Origin: Chondrus crispus
Lineage: Eukaryota; Rhodophyta; Florideophyceae; Gigartinales; Gigartinaceae
Assembly: GCF_000350225.1 (NCBI RefSeq)
Contig: NW_005179111.1
Coordinates: 332,899 to 396,898 of the forward strand
Direction of reading: 5' to 3'
Length of the DNA stretch: 64,000 bases
Of this stretch, positions 10,838 to 20,400 are shown piece after piece. The notes beneath the pieces were generated by a model, which saw nothing but the letters and a program-made list of their open reading frames with translations, searched no databases and was not told the origin of the DNA. Position 1 is the first letter of the stretch, and each line of letters begins with the position of its first letter. A program made the position numbers and the translations under genes.

Positions 10838-13015
10838 ATGCCCAACCACGTCAACGACAGGAACTCGGGCCCGCGGCCTTCGGGCTCACTTCCTGACCCG
10901 CTATCGACCCTGTCGGCCAGCGACGCCGGTCGGGGTACCACAGTGTCGCCAAGTGCCTCGGGGAACCCTTTACGGGAACACCGTTCCCCGTTCCAGAGGG
11001 CCCGCTCACGCGATTCCACGGTTTCGGTCGTTCTCGACGTCTGTGCGATACCTGCCTCGCAGGGGGAGAGCGCGTCCATGCCGCGCGTAGGCGGGTTTCC
11101 GTTGGCTCCCGCCCCCACGGGGATGCTTTACCAACCCGAAGAGGGTTCATACGGAGCTTGTGGGAGTTGCCGCTGTCCCGGAGCGCCGGTCAGTGAGCGC
11201 GTACGCACTGGGGCGGAGGACACCACCGCCGCGCCGTCCACCACCGAGTGGTTGGGGATGCCTTGGGAAGGTTCCGTGCCGCTCCCCCTCAGCCGACTGC
11301 GCTACCCGTGGCGTCGTCATGCGCGGATTCGAGTCACAGTGGCGGAGTTGCTAGCACGTTCTTGCCTCCGCCCAGATCTCGTGCGCATTCGTAAGATCCA
11401 TGAGGCGGGCTTCGCGGCGGAGTCGTCAGCGGCTCTCGGCCGCCTTATGGCCGAGGGTGGGGGCACGGCGTACCAGGTGCCGGACGAGATTCCTTGCGAT
11501 CGCACCTTCGCGTACAGCCCGGCGGAGGCGGAGTACATCGATCGCATGGCCTCCGCCATGTTCTCTGGCCCCCGCGGTGGTCCGCACCAGTTCGTGTTGT
11601 CTGGAATCTCGTCGCTTTACGTGTGCCCTCGGCCGTACGCGTATTCCAAACCACGCGTGTCTCTGCAAAAGTCCGCGAGTGCGTTGATGCGCCTCCACGG
11701 CATTGCGGTGGCGCATCACGATTGGTCGGCGTACAGGAGGATCGATGAAGTCGACGGTCGCGTTTTCCGTTCCGCCTCGTTCGAAGGGGGGCTCACCCCC
11801 GCTGACTTCCCGGCCTTACCTGACGCGGTCCGTACTTCCTTCCCATCTTTGGGCATCCATCCGCTGCTACCGTTCATCCTGAAGCATTTTGGATACGCAT
11901 GTCTCGACCGCCGCCATCCCGCTTGGGGCCTCCTCACGTATAACTGCGAACGCGAATGGGCTTGGTCTATGACCAGCGCCATAATGAGCGAGGTCTGCGT
12001 CAACCGGCGGTTGTTTATCCAGCCCCCCGCCACGCTTGCATATTTGGAGAGGGTCGCTATGGGACTTCCAAATGTGGCACTCCATCCTCTGGAGTGGCAT
12101 TCTACGCACTTCCTCTGGACCTTCGGCTCTGCCATTGAGCTTCTGCAACGCGCGCTTCGCGTCGACGAGGAGGTCCGGCGCTTGTGGACTGACTTCACGT
12201 TCGGCGAGCGGGCGGCGTTCCTGCAATACGATATTCGAAACGATACGTTCGCGTCCTCCTCCGAATCGGGTCCGACAACTCTCCCTCGTACGGGCACGTT
12301 CGGGGGCGTAGGCTCCGAGGCGCGTGAGGCGCGGCGCAAGAGGTACCGCGATTTGGACGCGGTTAGTCCGACCCTCGACGTCGTAGGTGGTACGCCTTCC
12401 CGAGTTGCCAGGCCGTCGGTGGCTGGCCCTGCGGCGAAGCCGGCTCCTGTCGTGCCCCCAGTTCCGCCCCTGGCGCCGCTGGGGTGTGGGCCTATCCGCG
12501 GGTCCGAGGTGCGCGACCTCCCCGTTGCCCGGCGCGAAGTGGCAGACATACCCAAGCTCTCTCGAGCTCTGGGTAATTTACGGGACCGCGCCTGGTCGGT
12601 CGGGGAATTATTGGTAACGTTGTCCACCTGGTTCTTGGAGCGAACGGATGACGCGCACCGCCGAGCCAGTGAATGCGAGCGGCTGTCATCGGAGTTACAG
12701 CTCGCTACGGAGGAGTTACGACGGTCTCGGGAGGATAAGCTCCAGCATATGGACGCGTATGAGCGCGCGTGCGCTGACCGGGACCGGTACCGCAGGGAGC
12801 GTGACGCACTCCGCAACAGCAGAGCGATGTCTTCCCGCGGGGGTGGCCTCCCGCCCCTGAACCCTACTCCTGTGTGGCGGGAGCCTGTCCGCGATCCGTA
12901 CGCGCACATTCCAACCTACGCCGAGGTGCATGAGGTCCCTCGTCATCCCAGCTATTGTCCCCCGGACCCCTACGGTGCGGGTCCGGAGGGAGCCCCGGGT
13001 AGGGCTAACCAGTGA
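10838..13015 (+). CDS. ORF3: conserved antisense protein of the giant retrotransposon, unknown function
   Basis: A 725-codon ORF from the first ATG (10838), open upstream to 10769, ending in TGA, opposite in sense to gag-pol. Features: a Ser/Pro-rich N-terminus; a short Cys motif (GSCRCPGAP); a large mixed alpha/beta core with conserved segments such as YPWRRHAR, VPDEIPCDRTF, LQKSASALMRLHGI, DWSAYR, HPLLPF, ALHPLEW and SEAREARRKRYRD; a C-terminal charged coiled coil; and a terminal HPSYCPP motif. A homologue with the same blocks lies at 61795-64000, about half identical by eye and also uninterrupted. I see no signal peptide, membrane span, zinc knuckle or enzyme motif. Antisense or additional ORFs after pol are known in large plant LTR elements, but I do not recognise this family. 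Confidence 0.8.
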   Translation: MPNHVNDRNSGPRPSGSLPDPLSTLSASDAGRGTTVSPSASGNPLREHRSPFQRARSRDSTVSVVLDVCAIPASQGESASMPRVGGFPLAPAPTGMLYQPEEGSYGACGSCRCPGAPVSERVRTGAEDTTAAPSTTEWLGMPWEGSVPLPLSRLRYPWRRHARIRVTVAELLARSCLRPDLVRIRKIHEAGFAAESSAALGRLMAEGGGTAYQVPDEIPCDRTFAYSPAEAEYIDRMASAMFSGPRGGPHQFVLSGISSLYVCPRPYAYSKPRVSLQKSASALMRLHGIAVAHHDWSAYRRIDEVDGRVFRSASFEGGLTPADFPALPDAVRTSFPSLGIHPLLPFILKHFGYACLDRRHPAWGLLTYNCEREWAWSMTSAIMSEVCVNRRLFIQPPATLAYLERVAMGLPNVALHPLEWHSTHFLWTFGSAIELLQRALRVDEEVRRLWTDFTFGERAAFLQYDIRNDTFASSSESGPTTLPRTGTFGGVGSEAREARRKRYRDLDAVSPTLDVVGGTPSRVARPSVAGPAAKPAPVVPPVPPLAPLGCGPIRGSEVRDLPVARREVADIPKLSRALGNLRDRAWSVGELLVTLSTWFLERTDDAHRRASECERLSSELQLATEELRRSREDKLQHMDAYERACADRDRYRRERDALRNSRAMSSRGGGLPPLNPTPVWREPVRDPYAHIPTYAEVHEVPRHPSYCPPDPYGAGPEGAPGRANQ

Positions 13016-13470
13016 TTTCGAGACTTGGTCATAGTTTCCCGTCGGTAAGTAGTCGGGCGTGTAGATGGTTACCGTAAAAAAGAGGGCTGCTCAACGGCCG
13101 TCTTCTTTGCACCATTCTTTTGCAACGCGTCCAAATTTTGCAACGCAGCAAGTTATCTTTTGGCAGTGCCGACCGTTTCACACATCACAGAGGCGGGTTG
13201 GCGAATCGTCCGATAGCACGCCGTACCTCCCGTCTCAGCTGACGGGGGACCTTTCTACAGCGCCATCTGCGCGTATCGCTCCTTACGCGACCTCCTCCGG
13301 TCTCCTTTTTGGCACATCCCCTCCCCTGTCTCGCTGTGCTCGACGGGCGACGACGAGTGCCAGAAAGCAGCGGTCAGCGCGGGCAGGGGCCACGTGAAGC
13401 ATGGGGGGGCGTGCCTGCGCGGCGCGACATGCGCGCGTACGCATAGGACAGCCGGATGCTCTTGATCAAA

Positions 13471-13818
13471 TCACCTAAAATTTTCCGAAAAAACTCCGGA
13501 GGCAATTTTTTGGCCAAAAATCCGGCATGATCGGTGATTGGTGCGCTCTCGTGCGCGTGCCAAAAATTTCCGGAAATTAAAATACGATGGCGTCGGGCGT
13601 AGCCCCTGCGGTGGCACGCTGCTCGGCGTACAGTACGAATGCCATGCCGAGCTGCAGCGCCCCAAGAGGAGCTGCTTCCTCGCTTCCGCCGGGACGGCCT
13701 CTGCATACGGCCTGCGCTTTCGCTCGTACTCTGCAAACGCCTCGAGGTGCCCATCGTTGGATCCGAATACGTCTAAGGTCACCATTCGCACCGCGAGTTT
13801 GTATATCATCCATGGCAT
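13471..13818 (-). pseudogene. Possible FAD-monooxygenase C-terminal fragment
   Basis: The minus-strand frame contains DGHLEAFAEYERKRRPYAEA, which resembles the helix after the FAD-binding domain of flavin monooxygenases (typically LxAYExxRRPxAxA). It lacks any FAD fingerprint (GxGxxG or GD) and has no start, so at best it is a fragment carried inside the retrotransposon. It runs in the gag-pol direction. Chance similarity is quite possible. Confidence 0.25.
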
Positions 13819-14230
13819 GCAGTTTGTTTCGCAGAGGAAGATGTATCATGACGTGTGGCATGAGATGGATAATGCGTCGGGCTATTTGCTGGCCAGGGGA
13901 ATGCAGATTGAGTTTGAGCATGTCGGAGAGGTGGCGGCGATCGATGAATGGAATCAAAGAGCACAGGAATTGGCGAAGGGTGCGGCGGGCGGTGAGCCGC
14001 ATATTGATAAGTTCTCAAGGTGTGTGACTTGCGAGATTGACTTCGATGATGGCTTTGTCACTGTTGTCTCGCATTTTAAGAATATGCACCTCGATCCAGC
14101 GCCAAACGAGGAGGAAAACACTCCCGTGCGTGCCATGCCGAAGGAAACATACAACTGCAAACTCTGCTCCAGAGTCCTGGCAGACGGCTTCGCACTTCAA
14201 CAACACTTGTTGGATAAACATGGGCGTTAG
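13817..14230 (+). CDS. Small two-finger C2H2 protein inside the giant element
   Basis: About 137 codons from ATG 13817 to TAG 14230; the frame is open further upstream to 13538, but that part is probably non-coding. The C-terminal half has CVTCEIDF...HFKNMH and YNCKLCSRV...QQHLLDKH, both fitting C2H2 fingers, with an acidic linker (NEEENTP) between. It is on the same strand as ORF3 and 0.8 kb downstream. It may be a nucleic-acid-binding accessory of the element or a captured host fragment. Confidence 0.5.
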   Translation: MQFVSQRKMYHDVWHEMDNASGYLLARGMQIEFEHVGEVAAIDEWNQRAQELAKGAAGGEPHIDKFSRCVTCEIDFDDGFVTVVSHFKNMHLDPAPNEEENTPVRAMPKETYNCKLCSRVLADGFALQQHLLDKHGR

Positions 14231-15088
14231 GGCGCTGCTTCTCACCAACAGTGATCCAGCCGAGTCGCCTTCTCCTTTTTTTTCCACGCCCTGCCTCTCA
14301 TGGGACATGAGTAGGAGAAGGTAAAACTCATGTCCATGCTGACGATGCGGTGTCTCCGGCTGCGTCGCCCCTGGCCTCCAGTCCCATTATTAAAAATGTA
14401 CACAAGGTTTCTGAAGGACAAACTCTTCCATCTCAACACTGCTGGCAGTTGCAGATGACTCCCTCACCGGCCACAACTGACCTCATGGGGAATTCTCCAT
14501 TTCTCCCTTTTTCATCTCACCCAAACGTCATTAACCGGAGATGTGCCATGTCCAACACCGGCTTCTGTAAAGAGCTGCTTCTTAGTCCATCAACGATGGC
14601 TTCTTCGCCCTCACTGCGACACAATGTCCTGAACTTCAGTCGCGGCGCCAGCGTTTCCCCCAATGCCGTTTTCCACAAGCGAGCACCCCGCATTTGAATA
14701 ACAATGGTGAACAGTCTTACTCATAATAAGCCCAAAACAAACAGCCGTTGTGTGCAGCTTTTTCGCCTAACGACAATGAGAATTGAGGAGAAACAGCATC
14801 AGAGACATGATATACATGCACAACAGTCCTACGTCAAAAACATATTTCATTCAGATTTGATTCCACTTGTGCACTTGGCCATGCAAAAAGGGCAGTGATG
14901 GCTTTGACAGCGATATAAGGCTGAGGCATCGCATTGAAAGCAAAACGGTTGTAGATGGCGCGGAAAACCGAGAGGTTGGAAGGCGTTATTTCGGATGAGC
15001 TCTTCTGGAATCACTGCTGTATCTTAACATGTCTCTCTTCGTTGCGGAGGATGTATGCATTCTTGCGATTGCGGCGTCATGGGTTGCC
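14231..15088. other. No gene recognised
   Basis: The stretch holds a 115-codon plus-strand frame (14350-14697) rich in Ser/Pro with no known motif, and an A-rich region around 14700-14900. Base composition is lower in GC than the flanks, suggesting inserted host DNA within the retrotransposon, but I cannot name its origin. Confidence 0.35.
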
Positions 15089-15340
15089 TCAAGCCTTCAG
15101 GGTGAAGGCGCCGGGGCAGGTGGCGTGCTTGTTGAGGCGGTCCGAGGCGAGGCCGTAGACTTCGCCGAGGAAGTGGGTGGCGAATTGGGTGAGCAGGATG
15201 AAGAGCCAGCCGCGGAGGAAGGTGGGGGGGGTGCAGCGAGGGGACCAGGAGCGCGGCTGCGAGGTAGGTGGTGGCCGAGAGTACGGTCATCTTCGCGCGC
15301 GACAGCTGCACGAGATGGCGCAGCATCGGCGCGGCGGTGG
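15089..15340 (-). pseudogene. UbiA-type prenyltransferase-like fragment captured in the element
   Basis: Two adjoining minus-strand frames together look like the first two helices and loop of a UbiA-superfamily membrane prenyltransferase: LVQLSRAKMTVLSATTYLAA, then after a shift FLRGWLFILLTQFATHFLGE and YGLASDRLN. The last part matches the aspartate-rich loop position (THxxNEYxDxxxDRxN), but the first Asp/Asn residues are lost. The frame change falls in a run of eight C on the coding strand, typical of a 1-nt indel. It ends at a TGA at 15089 after about 80 residues against roughly 300 in the family. It is therefore a dead fragment, in gag-pol orientation. Confidence 0.45.
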
Positions 15341-17437
15341 AGATGGCGACCGGTGGTGGAGGGTGTCATGGTGGCGGTGGCGGCGGCAGTGGGGCGGACT
15401 GAGGGAGAGCGAGAGCAGTGCAAGTCCATATCACGAACTGAGAGCCAGATCGACGCGCGTGACTCCCTATCTGGTAGTGCCGTGTGCAAAAGTTGCTCTC
15501 GAGGCCCCGGTCACGTGAGTGTAGAATCCAAAATGTCCGGCATGGTCGTCGCTCCACTGACAACTCCAGTATTTTTAGCTCCAGTTCGTCAACCGCGATC
15601 CGGATTTGGTTGATCACGCGGTTATCAGCTCCTCCTGCGCCTCCGGCTTGACATTCCTTATGAAGCTGCACAATTTGTAGTAATGCGTAATGTCTTGAAT
15701 CCCGAACGGTGTCAATATGGGGGTCTTTTGTCGTAGGGTGCGCCATTGCTCTGTTGACTTGGCGTCGGTTATGGCAGAAACTATGCGACGGCGTTCTCCT
15801 CAGGGCGGCTTCGGGAGAGTAAGATACGAGGGCATGAAAGAATTGGCACGGGTCTTCCGGACCAACGAGACGAAAGGCGTCTGGTCACCGGTTCACAGAG
15901 GCGTATACGCCGCGAGCGGGGGGTTGGCCTTGCTCCTTGGTGGAGCGGGGTTTCGGGCACATTGGCAAACTATATTGCTCCTCCTGATCCTTGCGAGTCC
16001 GTAGCAACGAGTCGGGCTGTGCCGCAACTGTGCGCTTGCGAGCGAGGATCTGTGCTCGGGCGACGTTTGGTTGATCATGTGGCATGCCGCGTGGTAACAG
16101 GCCGCAGGTGTGTCGGTCGAGGGTAGAGTTATGTCGTCAGGGTGGTGCCCGAGTAGCCGGGAACGTTCTGGACGTGGTGTGGATGGCGGATTTCTTGTAG
16201 GGGCCTTGCTCGCGGTGGTAAGAGTGCGCCATTCCTTGGTATCTTCTATGGCCACTTGGCCTCTGCCCCGTTGAGCGGCAGTCTTATTCATCTCCTGTTC
16301 GTCGCGCGACAGTCTTCTGGTCTTCTCTTCTCTTCCCGTTGTTCATGCCCCAAGGGTGTGGACGTAACTCATATTGGTTGTCGCGCGACGAACTCCTGCT
16401 TCGCGTGCGCGGTTCACAAAAACGACAGATAAGTCAGAGTCAGTGGCCCCCGAAGGGGTCATACGTGATTGGAGAGGCGTCTCGAATGTGCATCCGAGTG
16501 ACTCAGATAGCGCTTGCGGGACGATCGCGGCTGCGCGGACATGTCGCGTATATATGGCCGCGACTGCGCGATCGTTAGCATAGCTAGCTCCGGGCTGCTT
16601 CGAGGGCGCGTTCGCGTACTTGATGCGCGTTCGGGTATCAATCGCGGGACGATCGCGTCTGCGCGGCCATGTCGCGTGCAATTCGGCCGCGGCTGCGCGA
16701 TCGTCCACAGGGTCCGTACCCATGATTTCCAAGGATCTGGTGGCGAGGAGGGGTGTCGGCCGCCTGGATCGGGGCGTGGTGCGAGTTACCCAGAATTGCG
16801 TGTCCCGCGTACGGGGCGCCAGTGCACGCCATGTCGCTGACCGCGCCATACGACCTAATTTCTCGTTAAATTTCCGCCTGGCGGCGGCGGCTTGGCCACT
16901 GCACGCAAGCGCACAGTACCGGACGTCATCTCCTGCCCATTCATGAGGCGTTGGCTCGTCTCGTGACTTGCGGCGTCTCACGTCTAAGTCCTGGCGCCTA
17001 TCTCTATTGTTCTTCTTGCGCGTGTGTATCTCTGCGCGTCGGGCGTCGCGTCGTTTGTCCCGCTACTGATCGTGGGGTTTCCACGGCGTGTTCTATGCTT
17101 CAGTTGTCCATTGCAGAGACCTGGAGTCAGCATAGGTATAGTAGCCCCGCCGAGCGTGGAGCTTCATTGCGCGTGTACTGTTCTCTCTGCTGTCTGTCCG
17201 TGGACCCAGTGTTCCATCTCACCTTGCGTATTATTCCGACGTCAACCGTCTCGTTCCAGCGTTTGGTATGGTATCTTCAGCCTTCTGGTTTTTTCTAATA
17301 CAGTCCGCGTTCGTCTGCCTCATTTGCACGGCTGCTCAGGGTCCAATTCTTTCTTGAATGTCGACTCTGTCGTAGGGCACGCGTCCTTCGTTTCTCTGAA
17401 TTACTTCGAACGCGATGCGTCCGAAAGCGGTTGAGGG
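15341..17437. other. Extra 3' region of the retrotransposon, no clear gene
   Basis: GC-rich, with a 212-codon minus-strand frame (16981-16343) whose Arg/Ala-rich sequence arises from the local repeats rather than from a recognisable protein. It contains the duplicated dyad described at 16516-16704. I find no element-like terminal repeats around it. Confidence 0.35.
16516..16704. repeat. Two ~60-bp direct repeats with internal dyad symmetry
   Basis: GCGGGACGATCGCGGCTGCG...CTGCGCGATCGT at 16516-16575 recurs at 16644-16704 with few changes. Each copy starts with ACGATCGCG and ends with CGCGATCGT, so each can fold into an imperfect hairpin around GCGGCCATGTCGCGT. Confidence 0.75.
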
Positions 17438-17467
17438 CCCCCCCTTAAGGTTGAACGTCCGCGTTCA
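17438..17467 (-). other. Internal polypurine tract at the end of pol
   Basis: On the minus strand the last pol codons form TGAACGCGGACGTTCA, the stop TAA follows two codons later, and AAGGGGGGG begins within it. In an ordinary Ty3/gypsy element the 3' LTR would follow here. Instead 8.5 kb of additional DNA follows, and a near copy of this block (8944-8974) precedes the LTR. It could act as a central polypurine tract or be the ancestral one. Confidence 0.65.
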
Positions 17468-20400
17468 ACTCAGTTGTCAGGTCCCTACCCGTGCGTGCGC
17501 GTAGTCGGCTCGCGTAACGCGAGACGAGTTCTTCGGGGATATGTGTCCTTGCTGTCCACGTGGGATCCTCGTAGTCTGCCCACTTCACCTTGAACTCCGC
17601 GGTCCCGTTTTCCATTACGCGATGATCGAGAAGCCGGTCCACCGCGTACTGTGTCCCCGTGGTGACCTTGTCAGCAAGGTCACCGGGCGCGGTTGTGCTT
17701 GCCCGTGGTGCGTCCACAGGTGGTGGCGCGTACACACACCTATCAGCGGACACGCGTTCTGTGACCCCATCACGATCAATCGTGATGGTACGTTGGTCAT
17801 TCGCGAGGACGCGGTAAGGTCCCACGGCTGGTGACGCGAGCTTATTTGATGTCTTCGCTCCGTCCGTAGGGTCGAGGTATACATAATTTCCAGGCTTGAC
17901 TCGCGTGTTTACGCGTCTCACGCGTTTGTCGAAATCGCGTTTGTAGCGAGCCTGCGTTCGTCGCAGGCTGCTATATGCCTTTTGAATTGTCTCGTCCAGT
18001 TTCTTAAGGAACTCCGTGCGATGCGTTTTTCTATCTGGAAGGGGCGCGTTCCCCTCCGTCCTTCGAAGCGAAAATTCTGGGGGAGGTCGACTGAGTACAA
18101 GCTCGAATGGGGTCGTACCCGTAGACCTGTGTACGTGGGAGTTGTACGCGTAAGTTAATGGCCCCACGTACACATCCCAATCGTCTTGGTGTTCGTTGAC
18201 GTAGTTACGCAACATAGACGCGATAGTGCGGTTGTAGCGCTCCACTTGGCCGTTGGTCTGGGGATGGTACGCGGACGTATACAAGGTCGTAATCCCCAGG
18301 ATCCGGCACGCGCTGTGGAAGAACTTCGCGTTAAATTGAGGTCCATTATCGGACAACAGAGAACGCGGAATGCCGTACTTGAAAACCCACGCGTCACAAA
18401 ACGCGGTCGCCACTGTGTACGCGGTCACTGTCCTCAACGCGACGACTTGAGTTAACTTTGTGAACCGGTCCGTTATTACCAGAAGGTATTGTTTTCCTTC
18501 TTTGGTCTTCGGAAGCGGTCCAAGAATGTCTATCGCGAGGCTCTCCAATGGACACGTAGCAGGGAACAATCTCAGCCGGTTGAGATGTTTTCGGAGTTTG
18601 ACGCGATTCTTCGCACATGTCCGGCATACGCGTACTGTCGCTGCCACGTCCGCGGCCAAATGTGGCCAGTAATACCAGCGTCGGAGCGCGTGATACATGC
18701 GGTTCTGCCCCGGATGTCCCGCGATCGCGGGGTCATGGCCGAGCCGCAACAGACGCGCGCGTAGTGACTGAGGGACCACCACTTGAATGATTTCAGGATC
18801 GTAGGGGTGCTTGCGCTTCAAAACCCCTTGGTGGTCCTCAAAGAACGCGGAGTCGCGACTTTCCGATTGTCTGGCCAGTACGGTTTGGCAGAAATCGTCG
18901 ACGCGTTGCTCCTCGGCTATCTCCTCCAGGGTGAGAGGGGCCGGCAGGTCGTCCTGTGGAGGAGCGACCTGGGAGCCCGACGCGTCAATTCCTAGTTCTT
19001 GAGCGCGTTCAATATCCACCGCGTCGAATTCTTCTATCTCAGCCCATAGGTCGCCGCGTTCTTGTAAAGCTGGGGCTTCTTCGTCGCCCACTGGCCCGTC
19101 GCGTGAACGCGCTTTTCTCCTTCTCCCCGCCTTGTTTCGCGTTGTGACGAACACGTGGTCGCTCTTGTGGTCGCATTTCGCGGTACAAGTATGGTCGCGT
19201 AATTCATCTGACACATCGCGTACGGTAGTGCCGTCGTAGGTGGGAATGTCGTCATCCACCTCGACGGCCTTCCGAGGATCGTCGGCGGTCCTCGGGGAAA
19301 TGAGACGCGACAGCGCGTCGGGTACTTGATGAACGCGTCCAGGTCTGTATTGGATGGTGAAGTCATACTCCGCTAACCGTAGTCGCCAACGCGTCAGTCG
19401 GCCGGAGCTTTCTGTGAGGGACATCAGCCATCGTAACGCGTCATGGTCTGTCCTCACGGTAAATTTGGTTCCCTCAATGTAGGGCCGTAGTGTGCGGACG
19501 GCCCACACTACGGCGAAACATTCGCGCTCAGTCGCACTGTAGTTCCGCTCACTATCGTTGAGGGAATACGACCAATAGCCGACGGGACGCCAATCGCTGG
19601 TCCCGTCGTGCTCTTGTAAAAGCGTGCACCCCAGTTGATACGCGCTCGCGTCAGTATCAATCATATACGGCCGTCCGTATCTCGGGAGCGCGAGAATTGG
19701 GGGCGCGATCATCCGCCTCTTGAGCTCTTCGAACGCGTGAACCTGAGCCGCGGTCGGGTTATCGTAGTCCGGATCGGCGTCCTTCCGCGTCATATCGGTG
19801 AGGGGGCGCGCGATTTTCGCGAACCCCTGCACAAAGCGGCGGTAGACATTACATGCCCCGAGAAATGACCTGACTTGTGTCAACGTTCGGGGAAATGTAA
19901 ATGTCTTGAACGCGTCCGCTGCGGTTTCTGTCACGCTTAACTTCCCTGGGGATATCACATGCCCCAGGTAGTGTACGCGTGGCTGAAAGAAGCTGCATTT
20001 CTTCAACTTGAGAGAAATGCCGGCGCTTCCCAAAAGTCCCAGAACCGCGTCCAAATGTTTCGCGTGCTCTGCGTGCGTACGCGAAAAGACGATAACGTCG
20101 TCTAGATACACTAGGCAAATCTGCCATCGTACGCGTGATAGAATTATGTCCAGCGCGCGTTGAAAAGTGGCTGGAGCTCCGCGTAACCCGAATGGCATCC
20201 GCAAATGTCGGAACGTTCCCATATGGGTGGTAAAGGTAGTTTTGTCGCGGTCTTCCGGCGCGACCGGAATCTGCCAATATCCTGAGTTACAGTCCAGCGT
20301 AGTGAACACAGCCGCGTCCCCCAATGAATCAATACAGTCGTCCATACGCGGAAGCGGATACGAATCCGCCAGCGTTTTCGCGTTCAAGCGACGGTAGTCC

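Noticed and set aside
11716-12909. 397-codon minus-strand ORF
   Set aside because: Exact shadow of ORF3, which has a conserved homologue in the plus-strand sense.
15029-15613. 194-codon Gly/Ala-rich plus-strand ORF
   Set aside because: Antisense of the UbiA-like fragment; composition explains the open frame.
16343-16981. 212-codon Arg/Ala-rich minus-strand ORF
   Set aside because: Built on the duplicated GATCGCG repeats; no domain.
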